Shown piece by piece: positions 1 to 7,449 of a stretch of DNA of 52,152 nt. The translations under genes and the position numbers were made by a program. This stretch comes from Ktedonobacterales bacterium (GTDB lineage: Bacteria > Chloroflexota > Ktedonobacteria > Ktedonobacterales > JADMIN01), in assembly GCA_025935195.1 (NCBI GenBank), contig JAICVS010000014.1, positions 1 to 52,152 of the forward strand, in the 5' to 3' direction. A model generated the notes under the pieces. The model searched no databases, was not told where the DNA came from, and was given only the letters and a program-made list of their open reading frames with translations. Positions within the stretch are counted from its first letter, which is position 1, and each line of letters opens with the position of its first letter.

Positions 1-2
1 CC

Positions 3-281
3 ACCGAGATCTCCATCCTCGCCAACTTCATCCCCAACGACTATCTCACCTTCCGCCACCTGCCCGGCCACAGCCGCTCGTGGCTGCTGCGCTGCCTGCG
101 CTTCCACGCCACCTGCGTGATGGGCACGCTGCTCACCCTGGCGATCTCCTACACCATGCACCTGATCGGGCTGCATGCCACCCTCGGCCAGGCCATCGCG
201 CTGCTCGTCGTCACCGCCTTCAACTTCACCATGCACCACGTCTTCACCTACCGCCACACCGACAAGCCCCAGGTCTTTTAG
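3..281 (+). CDS. GtrA-family membrane protein, C-terminal fragment
   Basis: The gene enters from the left edge, so only the last 92 residues are present, read in frame from base 3 to a TAG stop. The fragment begins with a polar loop (NFIPNDYLTFR) that resembles the conserved loop of GtrA-like domains. Two hydrophobic segments follow (around residues 38-57 and 60-79), and the protein ends in a short basic tail (TYRHTDKPQVF). GtrA domains are membrane proteins that help move polyprenyl-linked sugars, and they often sit at the C-terminus of dolichyl-phosphate-mannose-synthase-like glycosyltransferases. Whether this is a stand-alone GtrA or the end of such a fusion cannot be told from the fragment. 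Codon use is strongly C-ending, like serA downstream. Confidence 0.7.
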   Translation, partial: TEISILANFIPNDYLTFRHLPGHSRSWLLRCLRFHATCVMGTLLTLAISYTMHLIGLHATLGQAIALLVVTAFNFTMHHVFTYRHTDKPQVF

Positions 282-345
282 CCCGCCGGCCAGCGGCACT
301 TGATCCGCCCCAACCCTCGCGGCCGCGGCCACGCACGCGGGCGGA

Positions 346-882
346 TCAGGGTGTCTCAGGGGCTTCTGGCAGCGCGGGTACGATACCCAGCAACGCCGAC
401 CAGCCCGCCGCGTCCAGCGGATCGAGGCGCGTATCGAGTGAGGGGATGCCCAGCGTATTCATAGACATGAAGCACCCTCGCCCTGCTGTGAATCTTTGCG
501 TTGGCACTCCAGCGACCGAGAAGCGGAAATCGAACGTGTAGAAGCGCCGGTCCTGATCCGGCCCAATGGAGCAGGCGGGGGCCCTGCCACAGGTCAGCAG
601 CGGGCAGAGCGGCGCGTCGTCGTTCAGTATGTGCTGTATGCGCCTCGCTTGCTCACCATCCGTAATCATCGCGTGGTACACAACAGCGGCGCTCCCTACG
701 GATGGGCGGCTGATCGTCACCTCGACCGCTGTCGTGACGACCGAGGCCAGCCGCAACGCGCCCCACGTCGCCAACACCAGCGCGACCACGGCGAGCAAGA
801 CGCCTTCGCCTCGGCCCAGCGCCCGGAAGCGGCGTCGTGGTCGTTGCCGCAGCTGCGGGATCGTAGCGGTCATGGCGAGCAT
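346..882 (-). CDS. membrane-anchored hypothetical protein
   Basis: Not recognised. The 178-residue product begins with a basic segment (RQRPRRRFRALGRGEG) followed by one hydrophobic helix of about 20 residues (VLLAVVALVLATWGALRLASVV). The rest is presumably extracytoplasmic, with several cysteines (CPLLTC, an alanine-flanked CSIGPD, and GRGCF). The reading frame is open further upstream, but that part overlaps the next gene's coding region. A GAAGGG lies just before ATG 882, and ATG 873 is an alternative start. A good promoter (TTGACA-N17-TATCCT) lies immediately upstream, which supports a separate transcript. It may be functionally linked to the larger secreted hypothetical 109 bp upstream on the same strand, but that is only positional. 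Confidence 0.6.
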   Translation of the reverse strand: MLAMTATIPQLRQRPRRRFRALGRGEGVLLAVVALVLATWGALRLASVVTTAVEVTISRPSVGSAAVVYHAMITDGEQARRIQHILNDDAPLCPLLTCGRAPACSIGPDQDRRFYTFDFRFSVAGVPTQRFTAGRGCFMSMNTLGIPSLDTRLDPLDAAGWSALLGIVPALPEAPETP

Positions 883-931
883 TGCCCTTCTGCTCTGCGG
901 GCCAGCCACTTCACTGCTCCGCTTTTGCATA

Positions 932-960
932 AGGATAGGGGAGGCTAGGCCCGATGTCAA
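932..960 (-). promoter_or_regulatory. sigma-70-type promoter of the 346-882 gene
   Basis: On the minus strand a perfect -35 TTGACA (955-960) is followed after 17 bp by TATCCT (932-937). Predicted transcription start is about 925, giving a leader of roughly 45 nt to ATG 882. Confidence 0.65.
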
Positions 961-991
961 CACGCGCTGTTGTGACAGGCGCATCGTAGAG

Positions 992-2449
992 CTAACAGTT
1001 GTTGTTGGTGGTGTCGCGGTACTCAGTGAACGACGAGTTGGGCCAGGTAGGATCGCCAGGATTGTTGGGTAAGCCCGCATTGACGCACACGAGGGTGGTG
1101 CCTGGTTGATCACCCCAGATCTCAGCCGCATTGTACATGGGAACGCCTGTTTCGACGACCGTATTGTTCGTGGTCTGCCAGTGGGAAGCGCGGCAAAAGT
1201 ACACATCCGCCGACGTGTAATACAGGGTGCGGAAGAACCCCACGTCCTTCGTCAACTCGTGCATACACGCCGCGCTCTGTGTGTTGGGAACAGGACCCGA
1301 AACATAATTGGTAAAGTAAAAGGTGTTCTTCCCCAGCGTTTGGTCCTCGATGTGGACGTAAGTGCAGTTGTTGCTAGGACTGCCTCCGCAGCCGAGTATG
1401 ATGTAGAGCAGATCGCCTCCGAACTCGACCCAGTTGCTCCCGCTTGGGGTGGTTGTGATGTCATTCTCAAAGCAGTCGGCACCCCAGCCGGTGTTCTCCC
1501 AAAAGGCAGTGGCGAGCTGCTCGACGTAAGTGATGGTCTGCATGTGGAACCCGGCTTGAACCAGCGAGCGATGATCTGCTTGACCGCAAGCGTTCAAGAT
1601 TTTCCAACCGCCGCGACCCAGCCAGCCGGCAGCGTCTTGGTTGGCGTATGCGAAGTTGTCCCAGTTAGGGACGCGCAGGTAGCCTTCCATCGCCGTATAT
1701 TGATAGTACGTGCTCTCTGGACAGTCGCCGAATGAGTCACTCATCCAGCCCCACCAAACGCTGTTCCCGAGTGAGAATGGGTAGCCGCAGAAGCTGAGGT
1801 TCGGCGCGCGCAGTGTGTCCGGCCTAGCGGCGATAGTGGAGTGAGCGGATGCCTTCGCAGTGGCCGGGGTGAGGCTACCGCCTATGACGCCCTTGCCATC
1901 CTCGTATCTCGTGTGGTAGTAGCAGGCGCGCGTGCCGGCGCTGCGCACGTTGTTCTCCCACTCAGTGCGGTCGGTGTTGCCGCGCCCCACCCACTCGGCC
2001 CAAGTGGGTAACCCATAGGCTGCGAGTTGCTCATCGCTGTAGGTGGCGCGATCAACTGGCCCTCCCTGCGCCGGTGGTTGGACGCAATTCGGTATGGCGT
2101 GCGTCGGGCCATAGGAGACACCCTTGGCCGCAGGGTGGAAGGTCGGATCGAGTGCAGTGTCCGCAATATCCGCGCCTGTGGCGGTCAGCCCGTCCACGTC
2201 CTCATAATAGACCATCCCTTGGTAGATGTAGGGAATGGTATGCACGTTGTCAGGTGGGGCGTAGGGGGAGCTAGGCATTGCCGAGGCGACGTTAGCCGCA
2301 TTGATCGCCAGCAGCGGCATGAGAACAAGTGTTACACCCGCCACGATGGCGAGCTGCCGCACAGGCCGGCGTAGGAGATGTTCAACGAGGGAGAAGTACA
2401 CCTTCAATGTCTCGCCAATCGCTCGATACCCTGGATTCCTTCGTGCCAT
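992..2449 (-). CDS. large membrane-anchored extracytoplasmic hypothetical, cysteine-rich
   Basis: Not recognised. The 485-residue product has a basic N-terminus and a hydrophobic segment at about residues 33-56 (LAIVAGVTLVLMPLLAI), consistent with an uncleaved anchor or a signal peptide ending near the ASAMP sequence. The remainder is aromatic-rich (many W, Y and F) with about a dozen cysteines, Asn/Thr-rich stretches and no catalytic motif I know. That composition fits a disulfide-bonded surface or secreted protein. ATG 2449 is chosen because GGGAGGT lies five bases upstream; an upstream TTG (2467) lacks this. Base composition is more balanced than in the neighbours, so a recent arrival is possible. 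Confidence 0.65.
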   Translation of the reverse strand: MARRNPGYRAIGETLKVYFSLVEHLLRRPVRQLAIVAGVTLVLMPLLAINAANVASAMPSSPYAPPDNVHTIPYIYQGMVYYEDVDGLTATGADIADTALDPTFHPAAKGVSYGPTHAIPNCVQPPAQGGPVDRATYSDEQLAAYGLPTWAEWVGRGNTDRTEWENNVRSAGTRACYYHTRYEDGKGVIGGSLTPATAKASAHSTIAARPDTLRAPNLSFCGYPFSLGNSVWWGWMSDSFGDCPESTYYQYTAMEGYLRVPNWDNFAYANQDAAGWLGRGGWKILNACGQADHRSLVQAGFHMQTITYVEQLATAFWENTGWGADCFENDITTTPSGSNWVEFGGDLLYIILGCGGSPSNNCTYVHIEDQTLGKNTFYFTNYVSGPVPNTQSAACMHELTKDVGFFRTLYYTSADVYFCRASHWQTTNNTVVETGVPMYNAAEIWGDQPGTTLVCVNAGLPNNPGDPTWPNSSFTEYRDTTNNNC

Positions 2450-2773
2450 GCCGCACCTCCCCCTCAAACAAGGATGTAGTCGATCATCTATCGAGGTCCA
2501 GATCTAGGATGTACGGTTCCATCGCAAATCTTCGGTGTTGGCTGATCTGTTTCCACCTCCTCCACTTTCTCCCACTCGATCTCTGGCTATGCTCAAGTTA
2601 TGCTCATCTACAGCCGCCGGTAAGTGCAGTATATCAGGCAACCTCGAAGAATGGAAGTGCATATATCCTGCTGTGCTACAGAAGATTTACGGCTGCCAGT
2701 ACGTCAATGGGATCGAGCACGTCCGTCAGACTTTCCCCTGTCCAGTTCCAGCCCGCATCCCCTCTGCTCGTCA

Positions 2774-2802
2774 TTGACTAAATAGAAATTTAGCTCTATA
2801 AT
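2774..2802 (+). promoter_or_regulatory. near-consensus orphan promoter
   Basis: TTGACT (2774-2779), a 17-bp spacer and a perfect TATAAT (2797-2802). This is the best -10 element in the window. The next convincing gene on this strand starts 650 bp away and has its own promoter at 3318-3347, so the transcript may be a small RNA or an alternative long leader. Confidence 0.6.
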
Positions 2803-2989
2803 AGATTCATGCCGTACCACGGCCGGTCAGCCCCAGTCAAGGCGCCGCTCGCCCTCCCCGCGTCACAGTGGACGCCAGGAGGTCCGGGCGCCGCCACGTC
2901 ATCTTCCCTCTCTTCCCAGGAGCCACCATCATGGTCGCCATCGCCCGTGCCTCGCTCGCCTCTCCTTGCCGCTCGATCCCATATGGCAA

Positions 2990-3300
2990 GACGGCATGCC
3001 GAAAACGGCAACATCCATTGCCACATCTTGCCGCTTTTGCCGCCTATGTGACCCCCATTCACCCCTCGAATCCCCATAAATTCCGGCTTACTGGCAAAAG
3101 CGCATCGCGCGAAAATCAAAAAACGGCAAAAACGGCAATGTTGACCAAACCAGTCAACATTGCCGCCGCATCTCCCCATATCCTCTGCGGCACGCCTCTC
3201 TTCCTCACTCCGCGTCCTCTGCGACCTCCGCGGTTCAATCTCTCCCCTCTCCTCCGTGACCCTCCCTCGCCTCCGTGTCCTGCGTGTTGGTTCTCGTCGT
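2990..3300 (-). repeat. composite intergenic repeat, copy 1
   Basis: Read on the minus strand this copy contains, in order: GGACACGGAGG-like and GGTCACGGAGG segments, a GAACCGCGGAGGTCGCAGAGG-like segment, the hairpin CGGCAATGTTGAC-N7-GTCAACATTGCCG (3133-3165), and then GCCGTTTTTGCCG-type units ending near 2990. The same modules occur in the same order at 14750-15120 on the plus strand, so this is a dispersed element and not a chance sequence. A partial third copy lies at 33067-33115. Confidence 0.7.
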
Positions 3301-3317
3301 TCCCCGTCCGCTGTGCG

Positions 3318-3347
3318 TTGACACCCTTCCAGCCGTCCACCTATACT
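3318..3347 (+). promoter_or_regulatory. promoter of the aminotransferase (and probably serA)
   Basis: Perfect TTGACA (3318-3323), 18-bp spacer, TATACT (3342-3347). Predicted start is near 3354, leaving a leader of about 105 nt before the GTG at 3459. No riboswitch fold was recognised in the leader. Confidence 0.65.
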
Positions 3348-3458
3348 GATCCCCGGTTCCTCCAGCGGCGGTGCGACGCGGCCCCGCCTCCTTCGATCAT
3401 TTCCATCGGCGCCCAACGCCCGCGCGCCGCGTCCGCATCGTGAGAGGCAGGCAGTCCC

Positions 3459-4577
3459 GTGCAGCAGAATCTCCGCATCCCCGGACCCACCCCCATCCCG
3501 CCACGGGTGGCCGAAGCCTTGGCCCGCCCGATGATCAACCATCGTGGCCCCGAGTTCGCCGCCATCCTCGCCCGCGTCACCGAGCGCCTCCAGCGGTTCT
3601 TCCAGACCTCCCAGCCCGTACTTGGCTTTCCCGCCTCTGGCAGCGGCGCGATGGAAGCCGCCATCGTCAACTGCTTCTCCCCCGGCGATCCCGTCCTCGC
3701 CGTCTCCATCGGCGTCTTCGGCAACCGCCTCGCCAGCGTCGCCCAGACCTTCGGCCTTGCTGTCACCCGCATGGACGTCTCCTGGGGCCAGGCCGCCGAT
3801 CCAGAGGCCGTCGCCGCCCGCCTCGCCGCGCTGCCCACTGTCAAGGGCGTCCTGCTCACCCACAACGAGACATCCACCGGCGTCACCAATGACCTCGCCG
3901 CCCTCGCCGCCGCCATCCGCCGCGCCCGCCCCGACGCCCTGATCGTCGTGGATGCCGTCAGCTCGCTTGGCTGCGTAGACCTGCGCATGGACGACTGGGA
4001 TCTCGACGTCGTCTTCACCGCCTCCCAGAAGGGCTGGATGGTCCCGCCCGGCCTCGCCATGATCGCCGCCAGCCCGCGCGCCTGGGCCGCCGTCGAGCGC
4101 GCCACTCTCCCGCGCTTCTACTGGGACTTCCGCGCCGTCAAGAAGTCGCTGGACAAAGGCCAGACGCCCTACACCCCGCCCGTCAACGTCTACTTCGGCC
4201 TGGATGTCGCGCTCGATATGATGCTCGCTGAGGGCCGCGACACCATCTTCGCCCGCCACCAGCGTGTCGCCGACCTCACGCGCGCCCGCGCCCGCGCGCT
4301 TGGCCTCACGCTCTTTGCCGACCCTGCCCACGCCTCCAATACCGTCACCGCCATCAATGTGCCCGACGGCGTGGACGGCAAAGCGCTCACCAAGGCTCTG
4401 CGCGAGCGCGAAGGCGTGATCGTCGGCGGCGGGCAGGATCGCCTCGAAGGCACGATCATTCGCATCGGCCACCTCGGCTACGTCCACGAGCCGGACATCA
4501 CCTCCTGCATGGACGCCCTGGAGCGCCAACTCGCCGCCCTCGGCCACCGCGTCCCCGTCCCCGCCGCCGAATCGTGA
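3459..4577 (+). CDS. class V (alanine/serine-glyoxylate type) aminotransferase
   Basis: PLP-dependent class V aminotransferase, 372 residues, full length for the alanine-glyoxylate/serine-pyruvate group. Visible landmarks are the N-terminal GPTPIPP motif, NHRGPEF (27-33), the glycine-rich SGSGAMEA (60-67), HNETSTG (135-141), the PLP-contacting Asp165 in VVDAVSS, and the Schiff-base lysine Lys191 in TASQKGW. The GTG start follows GAGAGG. The next gene is serA (195 bp downstream, same strand). In lineages without canonical SerC, a class V enzyme of this kind is thought to act as the phosphoserine transaminase, so its likely job here is 3-phosphohydroxypyruvate to phosphoserine. Serine-glyoxylate or alanine-glyoxylate transamination is the alternative. 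The family assignment is firm; the substrate is inferred from context. Confidence 0.9.
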   Translation: MQQNLRIPGPTPIPPRVAEALARPMINHRGPEFAAILARVTERLQRFFQTSQPVLGFPASGSGAMEAAIVNCFSPGDPVLAVSIGVFGNRLASVAQTFGLAVTRMDVSWGQAADPEAVAARLAALPTVKGVLLTHNETSTGVTNDLAALAAAIRRARPDALIVVDAVSSLGCVDLRMDDWDLDVVFTASQKGWMVPPGLAMIAASPRAWAAVERATLPRFYWDFRAVKKSLDKGQTPYTPPVNVYFGLDVALDMMLAEGRDTIFARHQRVADLTRARARALGLTLFADPAHASNTVTAINVPDGVDGKALTKALREREGVIVGGGQDRLEGTIIRIGHLGYVHEPDITSCMDALERQLAALGHRVPVPAAES

Positions 4578-4589
4578 CGAGTCACGCAA

Positions 4590-4640
4590 GGGGAGGGGTG
4601 TTGATGGCGGACGCGAAGCGCGCGACCCCTCCCCGGCTCA
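4590..4640 (+). terminator. possible hairpin terminator after the aminotransferase
   Basis: GGGGAGGGGT (from 4591) pairs with ACCCCTCCCC (about 4624-4637) across a ~24-nt loop shortly after the aminotransferase stop. There is no clean U-run, so it may be a processing hairpin rather than a true terminator; serA could still be read through it. Confidence 0.4.
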
Positions 4641-4679
4641 GATCGTTCTTGGCGCTCCTACCGGCTCGATGCGGGGATG

Positions 4680-4714
4680 AGCCCTGGCATTCATGATTCA
4701 TGCCGGGAAGCCAA
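4680..4714. repeat. CCCGGCAT-type palindromic repeat, copy 1
   Basis: A degenerate palindrome (CCCTGGCATTCAT, then GATTCATGCCGGGAAG) of the same family as 15474-15507 and the cluster at 33205-33410. Confidence 0.5.
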
Positions 4715-4772
4715 CGACCGACAAGAACGCAACGCCCATCGCGATCAACCATAGACACAGGAGGCGCCGCCG

Positions 4773-6479
4773 GTGGCAAGGCAGCACAACACAACAACCG
4801 CATCCATCGAAACACGCGAGCGCGACCTCATCGCCGAGCGCCCGCGCATCCTCGTCGCCGATCCCATCGCCGCCGAGGGCGTGGACCTCCTGCGCACCGT
4901 CGCCGATGTGGACGAGCGCCACGGCCTCAGCCCCGACCGCCTCGCCACCCTCATCCCTGACTACGACGCCCTTGTCGTCCGCAGCGAGACCCGCGTCACC
5001 GCCGCCGTCATCGCCGCCGGCACGCGCCTGCGCGTCATCGCCCGCGCCGGTGTCGGCGTGGACAACATAGATGTCGAAGCCGCCAGCCGCCGCGGCGTCC
5101 TCGTCGTCAACTCGCCCACCGGCAACATCGCCGCCGCCGCCGAGCATGCCGTCGCCCTGCTCTTCGCCCTTGCTCGCAACATCCCCCAGGCCGTTGCCTC
5201 CCTGCGTGAGGGCCGCTGGGAGCGTTCGCGCTTCGTCGGCGCGGAGCTGCGCGGCAAGACGCTCGGCATCGTCGGCCTCGGCAAAGTGGGCGCCGAGGTC
5301 GCCCGCCGCGCCGGTGAGGGCGGCCTGGGCATGCGCCTGATCGCCGCCGACCCCTACGCCTCCCCCGACACCGCCCGCACGCTCAGCGTCGAGCTGCTCA
5401 CCCTGGATGAGCTGCTGCCCCAGGCCGACTTCCTCACCGTCCACACCTCGCTGACCGCCGGCACGCGCGGCCTGATCGGCGCGCGCGCGCTGGCGCGCAT
5501 GCGCCCCACCGCCCGCGTGATCAACACCGCCCGCGGCGGCGTGATTGACGAATCCGCCCTGCTCGACGCCCTCAACGCTGGCCGCATCGCCGGCGCCGCC
5601 CTCGACGTCTTCACCAAAGAGCCGCCCGACGAAGGCTCCCCCGCCCGCGCCCTGATCGCCCATCCCCACGTCGTCGCCACCCCACACCTGGGCGCCTCCA
5701 CCGCCGAGGCCCAGGTCAACGTCGCCCTGGATGTCGCCGAGCAGCTCGCCGAGGTGCTGCGCGGCGGCGCCGCCCGCGGCGCCGTCAACGCCCCGCTCAT
5801 CCTCCCGGAGACGCTGCGCGCGCTCCAACCCTGGATGGCCCTCGTCGAGAAGCTCGGCCGCCTCTACATCCAGCTCCACCCCGGCCCGCTCCACCGCGCC
5901 GAGCTAAACATCGCCGGCGAGATCGCCGGCGCCGACACCCGCCCGCTCACCGCCGCCCTCGTCAAGGGCCTGCTCGAATCCGTCTCCGAGGCCCACGTCA
6001 ACCTCGTCAACGCCCCCATCCTCGCCCGCGACTGGGGCCTGGAGATCACTGAGACCCGCTGCGCCACCCACGCGCAATACGCCAACCTCGTCACTCTCGA
6101 AGTCTCCCCAGACGGCGACTCCAATCCCACGCACATCCCCCACCTGCTCGCCGCCACCATCGCCTGGGGCGCTGAGCGCATCGTCCGCGTGGACCAGTAC
6201 GTCACCGACTTCGCCCCCACCGGCCACATCCTCGTCTGCAAGAACCTCGACCGTCCCGGCATGATCGGCCGCGTCGGCACCATCCTCGGCGATGCCGGCG
6301 TCAACATCGGCCACATGGACGTCGGCCCCGTCGCCGCCCAACTGACCGGAGGGCGCGGCCACCAGGCGGGCGGCGAAGCCCTCATGGTCCTCTCGCTGGA
6401 CGACGCCGTGCCACCCGACGCCATCAAACGCATCCGCCGCACCCAGGACATCTCCGCCATCACCAGTGTCGTCCTCTAA
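4773..6479 (+). CDS. serA: D-3-phosphoglycerate dehydrogenase
   Basis: First enzyme of the phosphorylated serine pathway: it oxidises 3-phosphoglycerate to 3-phosphohydroxypyruvate with NAD. The 568-residue length is that of the long (type I-like) form. The order is: substrate-domain N-terminus (about 25-120); NAD-binding Rossmann domain with GLGKVG (168-173); catalytic Arg254 in NTARGG, Glu283 in TKEPP and His305 in TPHLGAST; an intervening ASB domain (about 340-480); and a C-terminal ACT domain (about 490-568, HILVCKNLDRPGMIG) that normally senses serine. The GTG start is set by AGGAGG eight bases upstream. The aminotransferase for the next step precedes it. Codons are strongly C-ending. 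Confidence 0.96.
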   Translation: MARQHNTTTASIETRERDLIAERPRILVADPIAAEGVDLLRTVADVDERHGLSPDRLATLIPDYDALVVRSETRVTAAVIAAGTRLRVIARAGVGVDNIDVEAASRRGVLVVNSPTGNIAAAAEHAVALLFALARNIPQAVASLREGRWERSRFVGAELRGKTLGIVGLGKVGAEVARRAGEGGLGMRLIAADPYASPDTARTLSVELLTLDELLPQADFLTVHTSLTAGTRGLIGARALARMRPTARVINTARGGVIDESALLDALNAGRIAGAALDVFTKEPPDEGSPARALIAHPHVVATPHLGASTAEAQVNVALDVAEQLAEVLRGGAARGAVNAPLILPETLRALQPWMALVEKLGRLYIQLHPGPLHRAELNIAGEIAGADTRPLTAALVKGLLESVSEAHVNLVNAPILARDWGLEITETRCATHAQYANLVTLEVSPDGDSNPTHIPHLLAATIAWGAERIVRVDQYVTDFAPTGHILVCKNLDRPGMIGRVGTILGDAGVNIGHMDVGPVAAQLTGGRGHQAGGEALMVLSLDDAVPPDAIKRIRRTQDISAITSVVL

Positions 6480-6524
6480 CCTGTACCCTGACCTGACCAT
6501 CCCCGCCCGTTTGGCATGGGGGAC

Positions 6525-6553
6525 TCGACAGCAGGCGGCTGTTCAGCTATGCT
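6525..6553 (+). promoter_or_regulatory. promoter of the 6659-7420 gene
   Basis: TCGACA (6525-6530), 17-bp spacer, TATGCT (6548-6553); predicted start is near 6560, about 100 nt before the ATG. Confidence 0.5.
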
Positions 6554-6658
6554 GGCCGGGTCGCTGGATCGCGTGCGCTACGTGACGGTGCGGCCGGGAT
6601 GCCCGCATCCGTCGGTGGCGACGCCGGGAGCCGCCGGCGGACCGAGAGGGAGGTGTTC

Positions 6659-7420
6659 ATGACTGTCTCGACAGGCCGAGCCTCATCTGGTACCTCTGGT
6701 ACCTATGGGGCCTATCGTGACTCCTTCGCCCCCACACAGCCGCTCGCCTCCGCCCGACCCGTCCTCGACCCGGACCTCGTCGCCCGCGCGCTGGACCTGC
6801 TGCGCGGCCTGGAGCGCGCCGCCGGCCGCCTCACCGACGCCCTGGATGTGACGGGCTTCCCGGCCGCGGAGCGGCGCTCCGACATCGCCCTGCTCTCCAG
6901 CGTCGCCTCCGGCCTGCCGGCCATCACCCTGGATGATCTGGTCGAATCCCTGCGCGACCTCGCCGCCGACTCCGGCCCGCGCGCCCTCTTCCCCGGCTTC
7001 GAAGATCTCTCCATCCCGGACGAGGCCCGTGAGCTGGTCTACCTCTTCGAGCCGCTCGGCGCCGTCGCCACCGGCCGCCAGCGCCTCCCGCGCCACGCCG
7101 GCGAGCACCTGCGCGCCGCCCCGCTCGCCTTCAGCCTCATGCATCCCAAGACGCGCGCCGCCCTCCTCGAAGTGATCCAACTGCTGCACCTGCTCATGCG
7201 CACGCCGTTGCACCGGCCCGAGTTGACCACCTTCCGCGCGGCGCGCTTGCGCGCCGCGCAGCCCGCTCAGCTCGCCCGCTCGGCCCAGGGCGGCTCCGGC
7301 GCCGCCGCCATCCTGATCGGCGCGCTCATCTTCGCCGTCCTCATCATCATCACCATCATCTCGCTGGCGACCGACGGCACGCTTCCCTTCGGCCTCGACC
7401 CCAGCACGCTGCTCCCATAG
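6659..7420 (+). CDS. tail-anchored hypothetical protein
   Basis: Not recognised. The 253-residue protein starts at ATG 6659 (GGGAGG eight bases upstream; the longer frame from 6599 has no such signal). It has a Ser/Thr/Gly-rich N-terminus, a mostly helical middle (Leu/Arg/Ala-rich, about residues 35-200), a glycine-rich hinge (AQGGSGAAA) and one strongly hydrophobic C-terminal segment (LIGALIFAVLIIITIISLA). That architecture suggests a cytoplasmic domain held to the membrane by a C-terminal anchor. It converges on the lipoprotein gene on the opposite strand, with only 29 bp between the stop codons. Confidence 0.65.
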   Translation: MTVSTGRASSGTSGTYGAYRDSFAPTQPLASARPVLDPDLVARALDLLRGLERAAGRLTDALDVTGFPAAERRSDIALLSSVASGLPAITLDDLVESLRDLAADSGPRALFPGFEDLSIPDEARELVYLFEPLGAVATGRQRLPRHAGEHLRAAPLAFSLMHPKTRAALLEVIQLLHLLMRTPLHRPELTTFRAARLRAAQPAQLARSAQGGSGAAAILIGALIFAVLIIITIISLATDGTLPFGLDPSTLLP

Positions 7421-7449
7421 CACCCTCCGGCGCCGCTCACCGGCAGCCA

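Larger units (their letters stand above)
2450..3317. other. 868-bp gene-free region with repeats and an orphan promoter
   Basis: No convincing gene was found. The segment holds, in order, an AT-richer stretch (2500-2800), a near-consensus promoter (2774-2802) with no clear reading frame behind it, and a copy of the composite intergenic repeat (about 2990-3300) including the 13-bp-stem hairpin at 3133-3165. Short reading frames here (for example 2809-3051) show no start signal or conserved composition. Confidence 0.7.

Noticed and set aside
346-1206. Longer (286-codon) version of the first minus-strand hypothetical.
   Set aside because: The upstream 108 codons overlap the neighbouring gene and its promoter region and have non-protein-like composition.
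2809-3051. 80-codon frame directly after the near-consensus promoter.
   Set aside because: No ribosome binding site; Pro/Ser-rich composition and overlap with a dispersed repeat make it an unlikely protein.
3348-3458. Leader of the aminotransferase gene examined for a T-box, glycine or SAM riboswitch.
   Set aside because: None of the conserved core sequences is present.
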